Shown piece by piece: positions 1 to 7,969 of a stretch of DNA of 64,000 nt (the stretch's first letter is position 1; every line of letters starts with the position of its first letter). The notes beneath the pieces were generated by a model. It ran no database searches, was not told the origin of the DNA, and saw nothing but the letters and a program-made list of their open reading frames with translations. A program made the translations under genes and the position numbers. The DNA comes from an uncultured Lentisphaeria bacterium (lineage in GTDB: Bacteria; Verrucomicrobiota; Lentisphaeria; Victivallales; UBA1829), in the NCBI GenBank assembly GCA_949282305.1, contig CASDPB010000121.1, positions 46,382-110,381 on the forward strand, read 5' to 3'.

Positions 1-45
1 GCCGCAGACGGAGTTTCCCGACCGCATGTTCTGCATCGGGAAAAT

Positions 46-1149
46 TCACTTCTGAAGCAGGGACTGAATTTGGGCAATGACATCCTGCGGCGCAATGCAG
101 GAAAGGCATTTTCTGGAGCCGTCCGGACAGATCCGCTTGAAGCAGGGGGCACACTCCTGCTTGTCGAACAGGATACGCCATTTTGCGGAAATCGGAGAGG
201 TTGCCGCCGGATCGGTCGGACCGAACGGAACAACTCCTCTGCCTCCCAGAGCCGCCGACAGGTGCATGTTGCCGCTGTCGTTCGCAACGCACATCTCGGC
301 ATTTTGCAGAATCTGCATCAGCTCAACCAATGTCGTCTTCCCTGCAAGGTCAATGACATGATCGCCGGAAAGCCCCTTGACCGCCGCCGAAGCCAGTTCC
401 GCTTCCTTTTTTGCGGACAATACAGCAACGTATCCTTTTCTCTCCTCCAGCCACCAGCGGCAGACTTCCCGGAAGCAGTCCGTATCCCAGCGTTTGGCGG
501 CTCCGTAAGCCGCACCGGGAGCAACGGCGAGGAGATGTTCCGCTTCCACCGCCCTGCGAACATCGTCCGTGGCGCATTCCGGCTCGTACGGAATCCGGAA
601 TTCCGGAAGCGAACCGTCCCATGCAGGGGCGCCCAGCGCCATAATCATGGAAAGATACTTCATGGCATGGTGCGGACGGTTCAGCATCCGGTCCTGCCGT
701 TTCGGAAACTGGAAAGCCCGGGCCAGCAGCCAGGAACGGTTGCGGGCGGCGGCACCGTAAAGTTTCGGAATCCGCGCCGCTTTCATCCAGAGAGCGTCCC
801 GGAACGAGTTGTTGAAGAGGATGCCGATTCCTGCATACAGCGAGCGGATTTCGCGCATTTCCCCCCATGTCGGAAAACGATGGGCGTCCTGGAGTTCGAT
901 CACCTTGTCCACAAGCTCCGGCAGAGCGCGGAGCACAGGGGCGAGCCCTTTCGGACATGCCGCGAAGATGCCGCATTTTTCAGGCACGATCCTGCGGAGC
1001 TGCATCATTGCCGGCAGAGTCATGACAACGTCTCCCAGCCAGTTCGGAGTGCGGACCAGCACCCCGTCCTTCCAGTCGTAAGGGTCGGGTTTTGTGACGG
1101 GAAACACCGGAATTTCACCGAAATCCGGAATAAGAACTTCAAGACTCAT
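46..1149 (-). CDS. waaF: ADP-heptose:LPS heptosyltransferase, GT9 family
   Basis: Likely transfers ADP-activated heptose to the lipopolysaccharide inner core on the cytoplasmic side of the inner membrane. The 367-residue protein has the GT9 layout: an N-terminal RTPNWLGDVVMTLPA motif, then GAAYGAAKRW and NDSGNMHLSAALG in the C-terminal nucleotide-sugar domain, and a cysteine-rich tail (CAPCFKRICPDGSRKCLSC). The ATG at 1149 is preferred over an in-frame GTG at 1155 because GAGG lies five bases upstream of it. hldA at 25671 would supply the same heptose pathway. The family is firm; the choice of heptosyltransferase II over I rests on motif resemblance only. Confidence 0.85.
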   Translation of the reverse strand: MSLEVLIPDFGEIPVFPVTKPDPYDWKDGVLVRTPNWLGDVVMTLPAMMQLRRIVPEKCGIFAACPKGLAPVLRALPELVDKVIELQDAHRFPTWGEMREIRSLYAGIGILFNNSFRDALWMKAARIPKLYGAAARNRSWLLARAFQFPKRQDRMLNRPHHAMKYLSMIMALGAPAWDGSLPEFRIPYEPECATDDVRRAVEAEHLLAVAPGAAYGAAKRWDTDCFREVCRWWLEERKGYVAVLSAKKEAELASAAVKGLSGDHVIDLAGKTTLVELMQILQNAEMCVANDSGNMHLSAALGGRGVVPFGPTDPAATSPISAKWRILFDKQECAPCFKRICPDGSRKCLSCIAPQDVIAQIQSLLQK

Positions 1150-1173
1150 GGTCACCTCGTAAAAACAGAAGGA

Positions 1174-1204
1174 ACATGAAAGCCCTGCGGAAGAGCTTTC
1201 ATGT
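1174..1204 (-). terminator. Rho-independent terminator after the YhcH-family gene
   Basis: Perfect 10-bp inverted repeat ACATGAAAGC/GCTTTCATGT with an 11-base loop. Read on the minus strand it is followed by a T-rich stretch (TTCTGTTTTT). It separates the YhcH-family gene from the heptosyltransferase downstream. Confidence 0.65.
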
Positions 1205-1228
1205 CCGGAAAAAACTTGTGCCGGCGGA

Positions 1229-1696
1229 TCAGAACAGTTCCACGGCGATCTTCACAACTACCTTTTTGATGTGCTGCGCTCCGGTTCTTCCCGCGCCTTT
1301 GCCCATGTGGGCGTCCTGCGGAAAGAACACGGCGAAGTTGCCCGGAACCATATCCAGCTTGACCAGGGCTTTGTCGGCGGACGGCGCAAGAAAGCCGCAG
1401 TCATTCTTCTCATTGTAGGATGTGTGAATGGCAAGCCCGCCGCAGGAACAGGCATACAGCGCCTCGTTCCCGCAAAGCACTGCCTGAATATCAACATACT
1501 TCCGGTGAACCTCCAGACGGTCGGGAGCCGCATCGGCGGTGTCATACGTCATGACGTTTGCCGTGATTCTGTCGCCATCAATGGAATACGGTCCCGGCGG
1601 GGTGTCCGCATTCAGGGTTCTGATGAAGCTGACCGCCTTGACAAAGGCTGGCCCGAACTTGTAGGTGGAAGCATTGCTGATATCATCGTAAATCAT
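1229..1696 (-). CDS. YhcH/YjgK/YiaL family protein (DUF386)
   Basis: A 155-residue cupin-like protein of the YhcH/YjgK/YiaL family, whose members sit in sugar and sialic-acid utilisation loci and resemble the beta-galactosidase beta subunit; the exact reaction is not settled. Visible family features are the EVHRKYVDIQAVLCG core and the late PGNFAVFFPQDAHM segment with the conserved His, plus a terminal IKKVVVKI strand. It starts nine bases after the stop of the YchJ-type gene, so the two are probably co-transcribed, and a terminator follows at 1174-1204. Confidence 0.85.
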   Translation of the reverse strand: MIYDDISNASTYKFGPAFVKAVSFIRTLNADTPPGPYSIDGDRITANVMTYDTADAAPDRLEVHRKYVDIQAVLCGNEALYACSCGGLAIHTSYNEKNDCGFLAPSADKALVKLDMVPGNFAVFFPQDAHMGKGAGRTGAQHIKKVVVKIAVELF

Positions 1697-1705
1697 TTAA
1701 CCGAC

Positions 1706-2206
1706 TCACTTTCCGCAGCATTTTTTATATTTTTTACCGCTTCCGCAGGGGCAGGGATCGTTTCTGCCGATCTTTGCCTCGCTCCTGACGTAGGGAGCCT
1801 GCGGAACCATTTTGCCGTCATAAAAGAACCATTCGCCGTTTTCTTTTCTGAATTCGGCGATTTCATGGTGTTCCAGGTTGACTCCCCGGTCGCTGTAACG
1901 GGCGATGAATTCGACGATGCCGGTGTCGTCCTGCGGTCCGCCCGCTTCCGTGCGGAGGATTTCAAGACCGTTCCACCGGGATTTCTCCGCCCACTTGCGG
2001 ATTTCCTCGCGATCATTGTTGTCGCGCTGGGTTCTGTGCGTGGAATCTATGATATGGTCAATTTCCGCTTTTGCATAAGCGGAATATCTGGAGCGCATAA
2101 GTTCTTCCGGTGTCGCGGCCTTGCGCGTTCCCCTGATTACGGGTTCGCAGCATTCCGCATAGGTTTTGCCTGACATGCAAGGGCATTTTTCTGAGTCCAT
2201 CTTCAT
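1706..2206 (-). CDS. ychJ: YchJ family SEC-C motif protein
   Basis: A 166-residue protein with two zinc-binding SEC-C-like ends: [13 protein letters not shown] near the N-terminus and [15 protein letters not shown] at the C-terminus, flanking an NTF2-like middle ([20 protein letters not shown]) typical of the YchJ/UPF0225 family. The function of the family is unknown. The ATG at 2206 is chosen because AAGGA lies a few bases upstream; a longer reading from 2248 has no such site. It heads a two-gene unit with the YhcH-family gene and is served by the promoter at 2269-2297. Confidence 0.85.
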   Translation of the reverse strand: MKMDSEKCPCMSGKTYAECCEPVIRGTRKAATPEELMRSRYSAYAKAEIDHIIDSTHRTQRDNNDREEIRKWAEKSRWNGLEILRTEAGGPQDDTGIVEFIARYSDRGVNLEHHEIAEFRKENGEWFFYDGKMVPQAPYVRSEAKIGRNDPCPCGSGKKYKKCCGK

Positions 2207-2268
2207 CAATCCTTCAAAAATCTTAAAATTGTTAGCTGATCCGGACACAACGGATCTTTGAACACTGA

Positions 2269-2297
2269 ATAATAAACCATGTTCCCGGCAATTTCAA
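2269..2297 (-). promoter_or_regulatory. Sigma-70-type promoter for the YchJ-type gene
   Basis: On the minus strand TTGAAA (2292-2297), a 17-base spacer and TATTAT (2269-2274). It predicts a start near 2262 and a leader of about 55 bases. It stands back to back with the plus-strand promoter at 2310. Confidence 0.6.
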
Positions 2298-2309
2298 ATA
2301 AAAAATCGA

Positions 2310-2337
2310 TTGCATTCCAACTATCTTGTGTTATAAT
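2310..2337 (+). promoter_or_regulatory. Sigma-70-type promoter for the first pseudopilin gene
   Basis: TTGCAT (2310-2315), 16-base spacer, perfect TATAAT (2332-2337). It predicts transcription from about 2344, 37 bases before the ATG at 2381. Confidence 0.7.
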
Positions 2338-2380
2338 AGTAAAAAAAAGGAAAAAAGCAGGGAAAAACAAAGGAATCACC

Positions 2381-3013
2381 ATGAAAAAAAGACATTCATT
2401 CACTCTTGTGGAAATCCTCACGGCAATCGCAATCCTCGCCATTCTGGCTGGAATCTCCCTCGGCGTCACCAAACTGGCTTTCGGGAAAGCGCATGAATCC
2501 AAAAATCTGGCTCTCATCAAAATGATCGAAATCGCACTGGAACAATACAAGGCAAAATACGGCTATTACCCGAATTCAGGGGAAAATCCCCAACTGTTCT
2601 TTATGGATGCTTTTAGCTTAGAAGATGATGCGGATGATCCTTTAGTCGTAACAAACAATATGTGGCAGTTTTTTGATGAAAATTTCCGGCAGACACATGT
2701 AAAAGCGTCTCTTAATCCTACTGATTCAGGAAACACTAAGAAAATATTCCGTGGTTATGTTGTTGATGCAAAAGGAAATCCGTTAATTTATATTTGTCCC
2801 GGTAAATTCAATACTGGTTCTTTTGATTTAGGTTCAGTCGGAGAGGACGAAGTAATTGGTGATGTCGGAAAGAAACCGAAGGCAGTAAAAGATAATTCCG
2901 CTGTTCAACTGATGAAACTCCAATCAACGAAGAATAATGATATTGAGCAAGATGATTGTAATAACTTCGGTCTCGGCGACGATATTGTCAACTTCAACAA
3001 TAACGAGCAGTGA
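2381..3013 (+). CDS. Prepilin-type (type II secretion-like) pseudopilin
   Basis: A 210-residue type II pseudopilin-like protein. The N-terminus MKKRHSFTLVEILTAIAIL carries the prepilin peptidase site (cleavage before Phe, Glu at +5) and the hydrophobic helix that anchors the subunit in the inner membrane. The following YKAKYGYYPNSGENP resembles the GspG alpha/beta turn. The rest is acidic and Asn-rich, ends in NNFGLGDDIVNFNNNEQ, and is visibly richer in A+T than its flanks. AGGAAT lies seven bases before the ATG. It is not in a gsp operon, so it is one of three stand-alone pseudopilins here; its assembly partner is not visible. Confidence 0.85.
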   Translation: MKKRHSFTLVEILTAIAILAILAGISLGVTKLAFGKAHESKNLALIKMIEIALEQYKAKYGYYPNSGENPQLFFMDAFSLEDDADDPLVVTNNMWQFFDENFRQTHVKASLNPTDSGNTKKIFRGYVVDAKGNPLIYICPGKFNTGSFDLGSVGEDEVIGDVGKKPKAVKDNSAVQLMKLQSTKNNDIEQDDCNNFGLGDDIVNFNNNEQ

Positions 3014-3020
3014 CCGGATG

Positions 3021-3051
3021 GTTTTCCGGTTCTGCGCCGGGACCGGAAAAC
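3021..3051. terminator. Inverted repeat between pseudopilin and helicase genes
   Basis: Perfect 10-bp repeat GTTTTCCGGT/ACCGGAAAAC with an 11-base loop, just after the pseudopilin stop. No T-run follows, so it may be a weak terminator or an mRNA-stabilising hairpin. Confidence 0.4.
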
Positions 3052-3076
3052 AACACGGTCAAGGAGTTTTACCCTT

Positions 3077-4915
3077 ATGGCACGCATGATCCCGGAGTTC
3101 AGCCATCACATTGACAAGGCGCCGCCGTTCCGCAAGACCGGCAATCCCGAGCTGGACCGCGGGCGGCAGACGGAAAAGGAACTTTATATCTTTCTGCGTG
3201 ATCTGCTGCCGGACAACTGGGTCGTGCGTTACAGTTTCGAGTTCACGCGCCGGACGGATGAACTGATTGAGCACGAAGCGGATTTCGTGGTGGTGATCCC
3301 GCGCTGCGGCGTTCTTGTTCTTGAGGTCAAGGCGAGCGAGAGCTACGGACTGCGCAACGGCGTCTGGTATTTCGACCCCGAGTGCCGTCATGTCAGGGAG
3401 GGAAACCCGTTCTCGCAGGCGCGTGCGACACGTTTCGAGCTGAAACGGAAGATGCAGGATTACATGCACAAATCTTTCTCCGGACTTTTCGGCAGCATTG
3501 TCGTATTTCCGAACGCGCGCCGGATTCCGGGGGAGAATGCGGCGCCCTCGTCCCAGGACCCCGACATTATCATGACGGGCTATGATCTGGTGCGGGATGT
3601 CCGGAACCGTTCTCTTGCAAGGCATCTGGAACATACGCTGACGCTGTTCGGGGATCACGATCTGGTGGAGATACGCCGCAATGCCTTCAATCAGAAGGAG
3701 ATGGACACCGTCGTCCGTTTTCTGGAGGACAATTACACGCTGGAGCCCTACCGCGCTTTCACCGACACCTATTATTCGCATCTTCTGGATCAGCTTACGC
3801 AGGAGCAGATCCGTCTGCTTTCGAGTCTTACGCGAAACCGCCGCGTCATGGTGTTCGGACCCGCCGGTTCCGGCAAGACCATGCTCGCGCGCTGGGCGGC
3901 GATGAATGAGGCGCAGCAGCTCGCGGAGAAGAAAGGCAGAGTCCTGCTTCTGAGTTACAGCCCGGTGCTTGCCGCATATTTTTCCATTGAAAATACGTTC
4001 GACAATCTGGAGATTACGACCTTTCAGGCTCTTTGCGCGGAACTGCTGCAAAAGCTGGCTCCCGAAATGAAAGTCCCGCCGGAATCGGCTTCGGAGGAGA
4101 TCAGAAAACGTTTCTGGCTGGATGAACTGCCGTCGCTTCTGGAGGAACATTCCGAAACTTCCTGCTATGACGCGGTTTATATTGACGAAGCGCAGGATTT
4201 CGATCCGTTGTGGGCTCCGGTTCTCGCAGGACTGCTCCGCGATCCGGAACATTCCAAACTTTACTGTTTCGGAGATCCGAACCAGAAAATTTTCGAGAAC
4301 AGTCTGGACAATGATTTTGAAGGGTTCACCTTGTTCGAGCTGCGGGAGAACTGCCGCAACACGCGCGAGATCGCGGAAATGTGCCAGCGCATGAACGGGA
4401 CGCTGGAAAAAACCGCCGTCCATGACATCAGTTACCGCCGTCCGGAGGTCTACCCGGCGATTGCGGATACGGAAACCCGTGCGGAGTTTCTCGCGCGCCG
4501 CATCAATGAGCTGCTGCGCTCCGGTATTTCCCCTGCCAATATTGCGGTTCTTTCCCCGTGGGATTATACCGATTCGCGTTGTTCGCTTCCCCTGCTTGCC
4601 GCGAAACTGCATACCCCCCTGCTGGGCGAGTGCCATATCCGGAGCGGAGCAGAATGTTCGATTCAGGAACTGATCCGGACGCTGGAAAAGTGGCGGAATG
4701 GGGAGTGTATCTGGGGCGGAACCATCCATGCGTTCAAGGGATTGGAATCGGATCATATTCTCCTGACGGATCTTCCCGTTACCGGAACGCCGGGATTCAG
4801 CAGACGCGATTTCTATGTGGGGGCATCCCGCGCGAAACTGCTTCTCTATCTGCTTCCTGTCAGCGAAAAGGCGGAAGAGGAAATCCGCGGATTCGTCGGG
4901 CGGGAAATTAGGTAA
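3077..4915 (+). CDS. NERD domain plus UvrD-like superfamily 1 helicase
   Basis: A 612-residue fusion. Residues about 20-130 form a NERD (nuclease-related) domain with the nuclease-like core HEADFVVVIPRCGVLVLEVKA. From about residue 255 a superfamily 1 helicase follows: Walker A GPAGSGKTMLARWA (about 260), Walker B YDAVYIDEAQDFD (about 365), arginine motif ELRENCRNTREIA, and the C-terminal HAFKGLESDHILL and FYVGASRAKLLLYL of the UvrD_C_2 type. It probably works on DNA or RNA in repair or nucleic-acid defence; neither is shown by neighbours. It stands alone, and its TAA stop falls in the first unit of the heptad repeat tract at 4914. Confidence 0.85.
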   Translation: MARMIPEFSHHIDKAPPFRKTGNPELDRGRQTEKELYIFLRDLLPDNWVVRYSFEFTRRTDELIEHEADFVVVIPRCGVLVLEVKASESYGLRNGVWYFDPECRHVREGNPFSQARATRFELKRKMQDYMHKSFSGLFGSIVVFPNARRIPGENAAPSSQDPDIIMTGYDLVRDVRNRSLARHLEHTLTLFGDHDLVEIRRNAFNQKEMDTVVRFLEDNYTLEPYRAFTDTYYSHLLDQLTQEQIRLLSSLTRNRRVMVFGPAGSGKTMLARWAAMNEAQQLAEKKGRVLLLSYSPVLAAYFSIENTFDNLEITTFQALCAELLQKLAPEMKVPPESASEEIRKRFWLDELPSLLEEHSETSCYDAVYIDEAQDFDPLWAPVLAGLLRDPEHSKLYCFGDPNQKIFENSLDNDFEGFTLFELRENCRNTREIAEMCQRMNGTLEKTAVHDISYRRPEVYPAIADTETRAEFLARRINELLRSGISPANIAVLSPWDYTDSRCSLPLLAAKLHTPLLGECHIRSGAECSIQELIRTLEKWRNGECIWGGTIHAFKGLESDHILLTDLPVTGTPGFSRRDFYVGASRAKLLLYLLPVSEKAEEEIRGFVGREIR

Positions 4916-5026
4916 GAATGAGGAATGAGAAATGAGAAGTTAAGAGTTAAGAGTTAAGAGTTAAGAGTTAAGAGTTAAGAGTTAAGAGTTAAGAGTTAAG
5001 AGTTAAGAGTTAAGAGTTGCGGGGAA
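4914..5026 (+). repeat. Left heptanucleotide repeat arm, 11 x TTAAGAG
   Basis: Starts with degenerate heptads (ATGAGGA, ATGAGAA, ATGAGAA) and continues as eleven exact TTAAGAG copies from 4940 to 5016, then GTTGCGGGGAAG. The stop codon of the helicase gene lies at the start of the tract. A period of seven, not a multiple of three, puts TAA or TGA into every reading frame. Confidence 0.95.
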
Positions 5027-5046
5027 GTTGATTGGGATATTTGGTA

Positions 5047-5350
5047 CAGGTAGCAAAGATTTTTTTTAGCGTTCTTGCAATAAAACATCACTAATTTTTT
5101 GTGTGATATGCTCTTTGGAATTTGGATTTAATCCCGTACTTTCAGCAATATCGCCTGTAGTATTTTTTATAGCAAAGATTCTTTTTTAGTTGTCTCGCAT
5201 CAGGAGATTACTAATTTTTTTGTGATATACTTTCCGGTCATTCCGCCGGAGGCTCTCTTTCCCGCATCAGGAGATCACTAATTTTTTGTGTGATATGCTC
5301 TCTGGAATTTGTATCTAATCCAGCGTATTCACTCAGCAATATCCCAACTT
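5047..5350. repeat. Three-copy imperfect core repeat between the heptad arms
   Basis: An AT-rich stretch of about 300 bases without a gene. It holds three related units around ATCACTAATTTTTTGTGTGAT at 5087-5109, 5207-5228 and 5274-5296; the ends ATCAC and GTGAT can pair. Copies 1 and 2 share TAGCAAAGATT upstream, copies 2 and 3 share CGCATCAGGAGAT, and copies 1 and 3 share GATATGCTCT..GGAATTTG and CAGCAATATC downstream. No open frame with a start site was found. Confidence 0.8.
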
Positions 5351-5408
5351 CTCATTACACATTACACATTACTCATTACTCATTTCTCATTCTTAACTCT
5401 TAACTAAT
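5351..5408 (-). repeat. Right heptanucleotide repeat arm, inverted
   Basis: Read on the minus strand from the ispH end it runs GTTAAGA, GTTAAGA, ATGAGAA, ATGAGTA, ATGAGTA, ATGTGTA, ATGTGTA, ATGAGAA, then GTTGGGATAT. It is the same heptad family as the left arm in inverted orientation. The last codons of ispH (LVKS) and its TAA lie inside it. Confidence 0.9.
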
Positions 5409-6277
5409 TCAAACTTTTCCCTTCTGAGGATTTCCAGCAGTTCGGAGACAAGTTCCTCGGGAGCCGATGCGCCGGAACTTACGCCGACGGTCGTGACTCC
5501 TTTCAGTAATGACACATCGAATTCCCGGGGATCGGAAAGCAGAATCGCCCGTGCACCGCAGGAGGCGGCGGTTTCGCGGAGACGCTTGGAATTGGAACTT
5601 CCGGCGGAACCTACGATAATGATGAATTCGCACTTCTCTGCCAGTTCCTTGACCGCATTCTGCCGGTCGCGCGTCGCAAAACAGACATCCGCATTGATCT
5701 CCAGATGAGCCAGCGAGGAGGCAAGCAGGTTACGCATTCCGGCGACGTCATCCGCGTTGAGAGTGGTTTGCGAAAGACATGCAAAACGGTCGTTCTTCCT
5801 TTCTTCTTCGGACAGCGAGGCGAGAAACTCGCGAACCGCTTTTTCCGAGTCCAGAACGGCGACTTCCGAGGAGATGCGCCCGAGGACTCCTTCAATTTCA
5901 CGATGTCCCTTTTTCCCGAACAGGAGAATGCGGAACCCATGCGCGGCAAAATCCTCCGCTTTGCGATGCAGTGATTTTACGATCGGACAGGTGGCGTCAA
6001 CCAGATGAATTCCAAGTTTGCGTGCACGTTCTTCGATTTCGCGGGAAACTCCGTGCGCGCTGAAAATCAAAGTTCCGCTTCCGGCTTCTTCGGGTTCGTT
6101 GATGAACCTGACGCCGCGGGCTTTCAATTGTTCCACCACATGTTCGTTGTGGACGATCTCATGCAGGACATAGACTGGCAAAGGACCCCGTTCCAATGCT
6201 TCGCCGACCATCCGCAGGGCACGTTCCACCCCGGAACAGAAACCGCGTTTGGCGGCAAGGTATACGATTCCGCTCAT
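5393..6277 (-). CDS. ispH: 4-hydroxy-3-methylbut-2-enyl diphosphate reductase
   Basis: Last enzyme of the MEP isoprenoid pathway: reductive dehydroxylation of HMBPP to IPP and DMAPP on a [4Fe-4S] cluster in the cytoplasm. The three cluster cysteines are C14 (RGFCSGV), C97 (DATCP) and C199 (NADVCFATRDRQ); substrate-binding histidines H43, H75 and H125 (GKKGHREIEG with the catalytic Glu) are present. Length 294 is close to the short form of the family. The ATG overlaps the stop of trmO by four bases (ATGA), so translation is coupled. Its last residues and stop codon are written by the heptad repeat arm at 5351-5408. Confidence 0.97.
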   Translation of the reverse strand: MSGIVYLAAKRGFCSGVERALRMVGEALERGPLPVYVLHEIVHNEHVVEQLKARGVRFINEPEEAGSGTLIFSAHGVSREIEERARKLGIHLVDATCPIVKSLHRKAEDFAAHGFRILLFGKKGHREIEGVLGRISSEVAVLDSEKAVREFLASLSEEERKNDRFACLSQTTLNADDVAGMRNLLASSLAHLEINADVCFATRDRQNAVKELAEKCEFIIIVGSAGSSNSKRLRETAASCGARAILLSDPREFDVSLLKGVTTVGVSSGASAPEELVSELLEILRREKFELVKS

Positions 6278-7062
6278 ACGGGATGCTTCTCCTGAAAACG
6301 CCGGTGAAACTCTTTGTCGTGATAAGGGTCCGGCTGCCCTGCGCGGAGTTCCTCCGGAGAATAATTCGAGAACACGTCAAGGATTTCCACTGTTCTGTCC
6401 TTTACCCGGAATGCGATCCTCCATGTGCGGCAGCCGATGGTCCAGAGTCCGCCGTGATATGGTTCCACACGTTTCCGCTCCTTTGAGGTGGGTTCGCGGA
6501 TTAGCTGCACCCTGCAGAAATTTTCCATGTCCAGACCGCAGAGCGCGTGAATGAAAGCCATTTTCTTCCGTGCCGTGGCTTCAATCTGAATCGAATATTC
6601 CTCCCTGCGGATTTCGTCGCGCCAGCCCGCTCGCGATTCCGGAAAGGAATCCGCTTCGGGAATATAAGGTTTGATGTCGAGAACGGGAGTCTGATCCAGC
6701 ATGTCGAAATTCCGGATGTAAACACGCAGCCCCTCCACCTTTTCCAGCTCCACGCAGCTGATGCCGACGGGATTCGGACGGTAGGGCGCACGTGTGGCGA
6801 AGACACCGAAACGGCGTTGTCCGGGCGCTATCGGCGGAGTCACCTTCGGTTTCCAGTCGTGGTTGAGATGAAAAGCGAAAATGACCCAGATGCGTTCAAA
6901 ACCGTCGAGGTCTTCCAACGCCTGTTCATAATTGCGGTGAGGCAGGAGTTCGATATACCCGCGATTTTTTGCGAACACTCCCTGCCGCGCCGTCTCGAAA
7001 CGGTATTTGAACTCGCAGTGAACCGTTCCGACCGGCGCAAAGGTGATGGATTCAGAAGACAT
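6274..7062 (-). CDS. trmO: tRNA (t6A37) N6-methyltransferase TrmO/TsaA-like
   Basis: A 262-residue TsaA/TrmO-family protein, a SAM-dependent enzyme that methylates N6-threonylcarbamoyladenosine at position 37 of certain tRNAs. Seen are the N-terminal beta-barrel signatures GVFATRAPYRPNPVGIS and LDGFERIWVIFAFHLN, the following DQTPVLDIKPYIPEAD, and the family C-terminal domain with EEYSIQIEATARKKMAF-type sequence. It starts eight bases after the pseudopilin stop and overlaps ispH by ATGA, giving a three-gene operon with unrelated functions. Confidence 0.92.
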   Translation of the reverse strand: MSSESITFAPVGTVHCEFKYRFETARQGVFAKNRGYIELLPHRNYEQALEDLDGFERIWVIFAFHLNHDWKPKVTPPIAPGQRRFGVFATRAPYRPNPVGISCVELEKVEGLRVYIRNFDMLDQTPVLDIKPYIPEADSFPESRAGWRDEIRREEYSIQIEATARKKMAFIHALCGLDMENFCRVQLIREPTSKERKRVEPYHGGLWTIGCRTWRIAFRVKDRTVEILDVFSNYSPEELRAGQPDPYHDKEFHRRFQEKHPV

Positions 7063-7070
7063 GCCGGAGA

Positions 7071-7757
7071 TTATTTGCTTGTCTTCCAGGAGGTGATGTA
7101 GTTCTTCTGAGCGTCATTGATATTCTTCGCCGGACCCTTGTGTCCGTAGGAGAATACAAAAACTTTTCCCATGAGATAATTGGGATCGCTTGCCGTGCCG
7201 ATGGTCTCTCCTCCGAAATTTTCCTTGTTGTCTTCGGTTTTATCCTTGCAGTTTGCCAGATTGACTTTTCCGTCATATCCGGTATCAAATGCGATATTGT
7301 AACGGCGTCCCCACGGGTCAACGAAATAATAACCCTCCTTGCCGTCCACTGTCACTTTTTTTGCCGGAGGATCCAGATAGCGTTTTCTTTTGGAATTGCC
7401 GATACGTTTGTAAGCGGAATCCGAGTAATCTTTCCCGTCAGGCGGCAGATTCATGAGAATTGCCATGATTTCATCATAAGCATAGTCATATCCCCCGCCT
7501 GCTGTTTTGTCCGGCGGATCGGTCTTTGTGATGAATGCGTCATCTTCCGGATTACTGGACGGGATGAACGGCAATGTTCCGTAATCTGCTTCATACTGTT
7601 TGATTGCCGTGACGATCGCATTGATTTCCGCACGTGCTTTTGTCTCTTTTCCCTTCTTGTTCATGCCTCCGACTACAGGAACCGCAATGCCTGCGAGAAT
7701 GGCAATGATCACTATCACCAGCAGGAGCTCCACCAAAGTAAAAAATTGACGTTTCAT
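7071..7757 (-). CDS. Prepilin-type pseudopilin, GspG-like
   Basis: A 228-residue type II pseudopilin-like protein with N-terminal MKRQFFTLVELLLVIVIIA (prepilin peptidase site before Phe, Glu at +5, membrane helix), then KARAEINAIVTAIKQYEADYG and YYFVDPWGRRYNIAFDTGYDG, both typical of GspG major pseudopilins. The ATG at 7757 is preferred over the one at 7766, because the GGAG motif abuts the latter and is nine bases from the former. It is first in a unit with trmO and ispH and has a strong promoter at 7792-7819. Confidence 0.87.
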   Translation of the reverse strand: MKRQFFTLVELLLVIVIIAILAGIAVPVVGGMNKKGKETKARAEINAIVTAIKQYEADYGTLPFIPSSNPEDDAFITKTDPPDKTAGGGYDYAYDEIMAILMNLPPDGKDYSDSAYKRIGNSKRKRYLDPPAKKVTVDGKEGYYFVDPWGRRYNIAFDTGYDGKVNLANCKDKTEDNKENFGGETIGTASDPNYLMGKVFVFSYGHKGPAKNINDAQKNYITSWKTSK

Positions 7758-7791
7758 AGTTTTCATCTCCTATCTTGATTCATATCATCTT

Positions 7792-7822
7792 ATTATACAA
7801 TGAGACATTGTTTTTTCAATGT
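7792..7822 (-). promoter_or_regulatory. Strong promoter with overlapping palindrome before the pseudopilin-trmO-ispH operon
   Basis: On the minus strand TTGAAA (7814-7819), 16-base spacer and TATAAT (7792-7797). A perfect palindrome ACATTG-N6-CAATGT (7805-7822) covers the -35 box, a place where a repressor could act. Confidence 0.7.
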
Positions 7823-7969
7823 TGCTTTTCTATTTTTTAGATGAAAAATCCTGAATAATACGGCAATTATACCTAGCTGTTTTTAGACGTTTGGAATCTT
7901 GTTGCTGGAGGGAAATGCACATCTGCAGAGCAACCATTGCATCTGCTTTGTCATTAATTGCATAACACA

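Noticed and set aside
4940..5016. CRISPR-like array
   Set aside because: Repeat unit is seven bases without spacers; no cas genes in the window.
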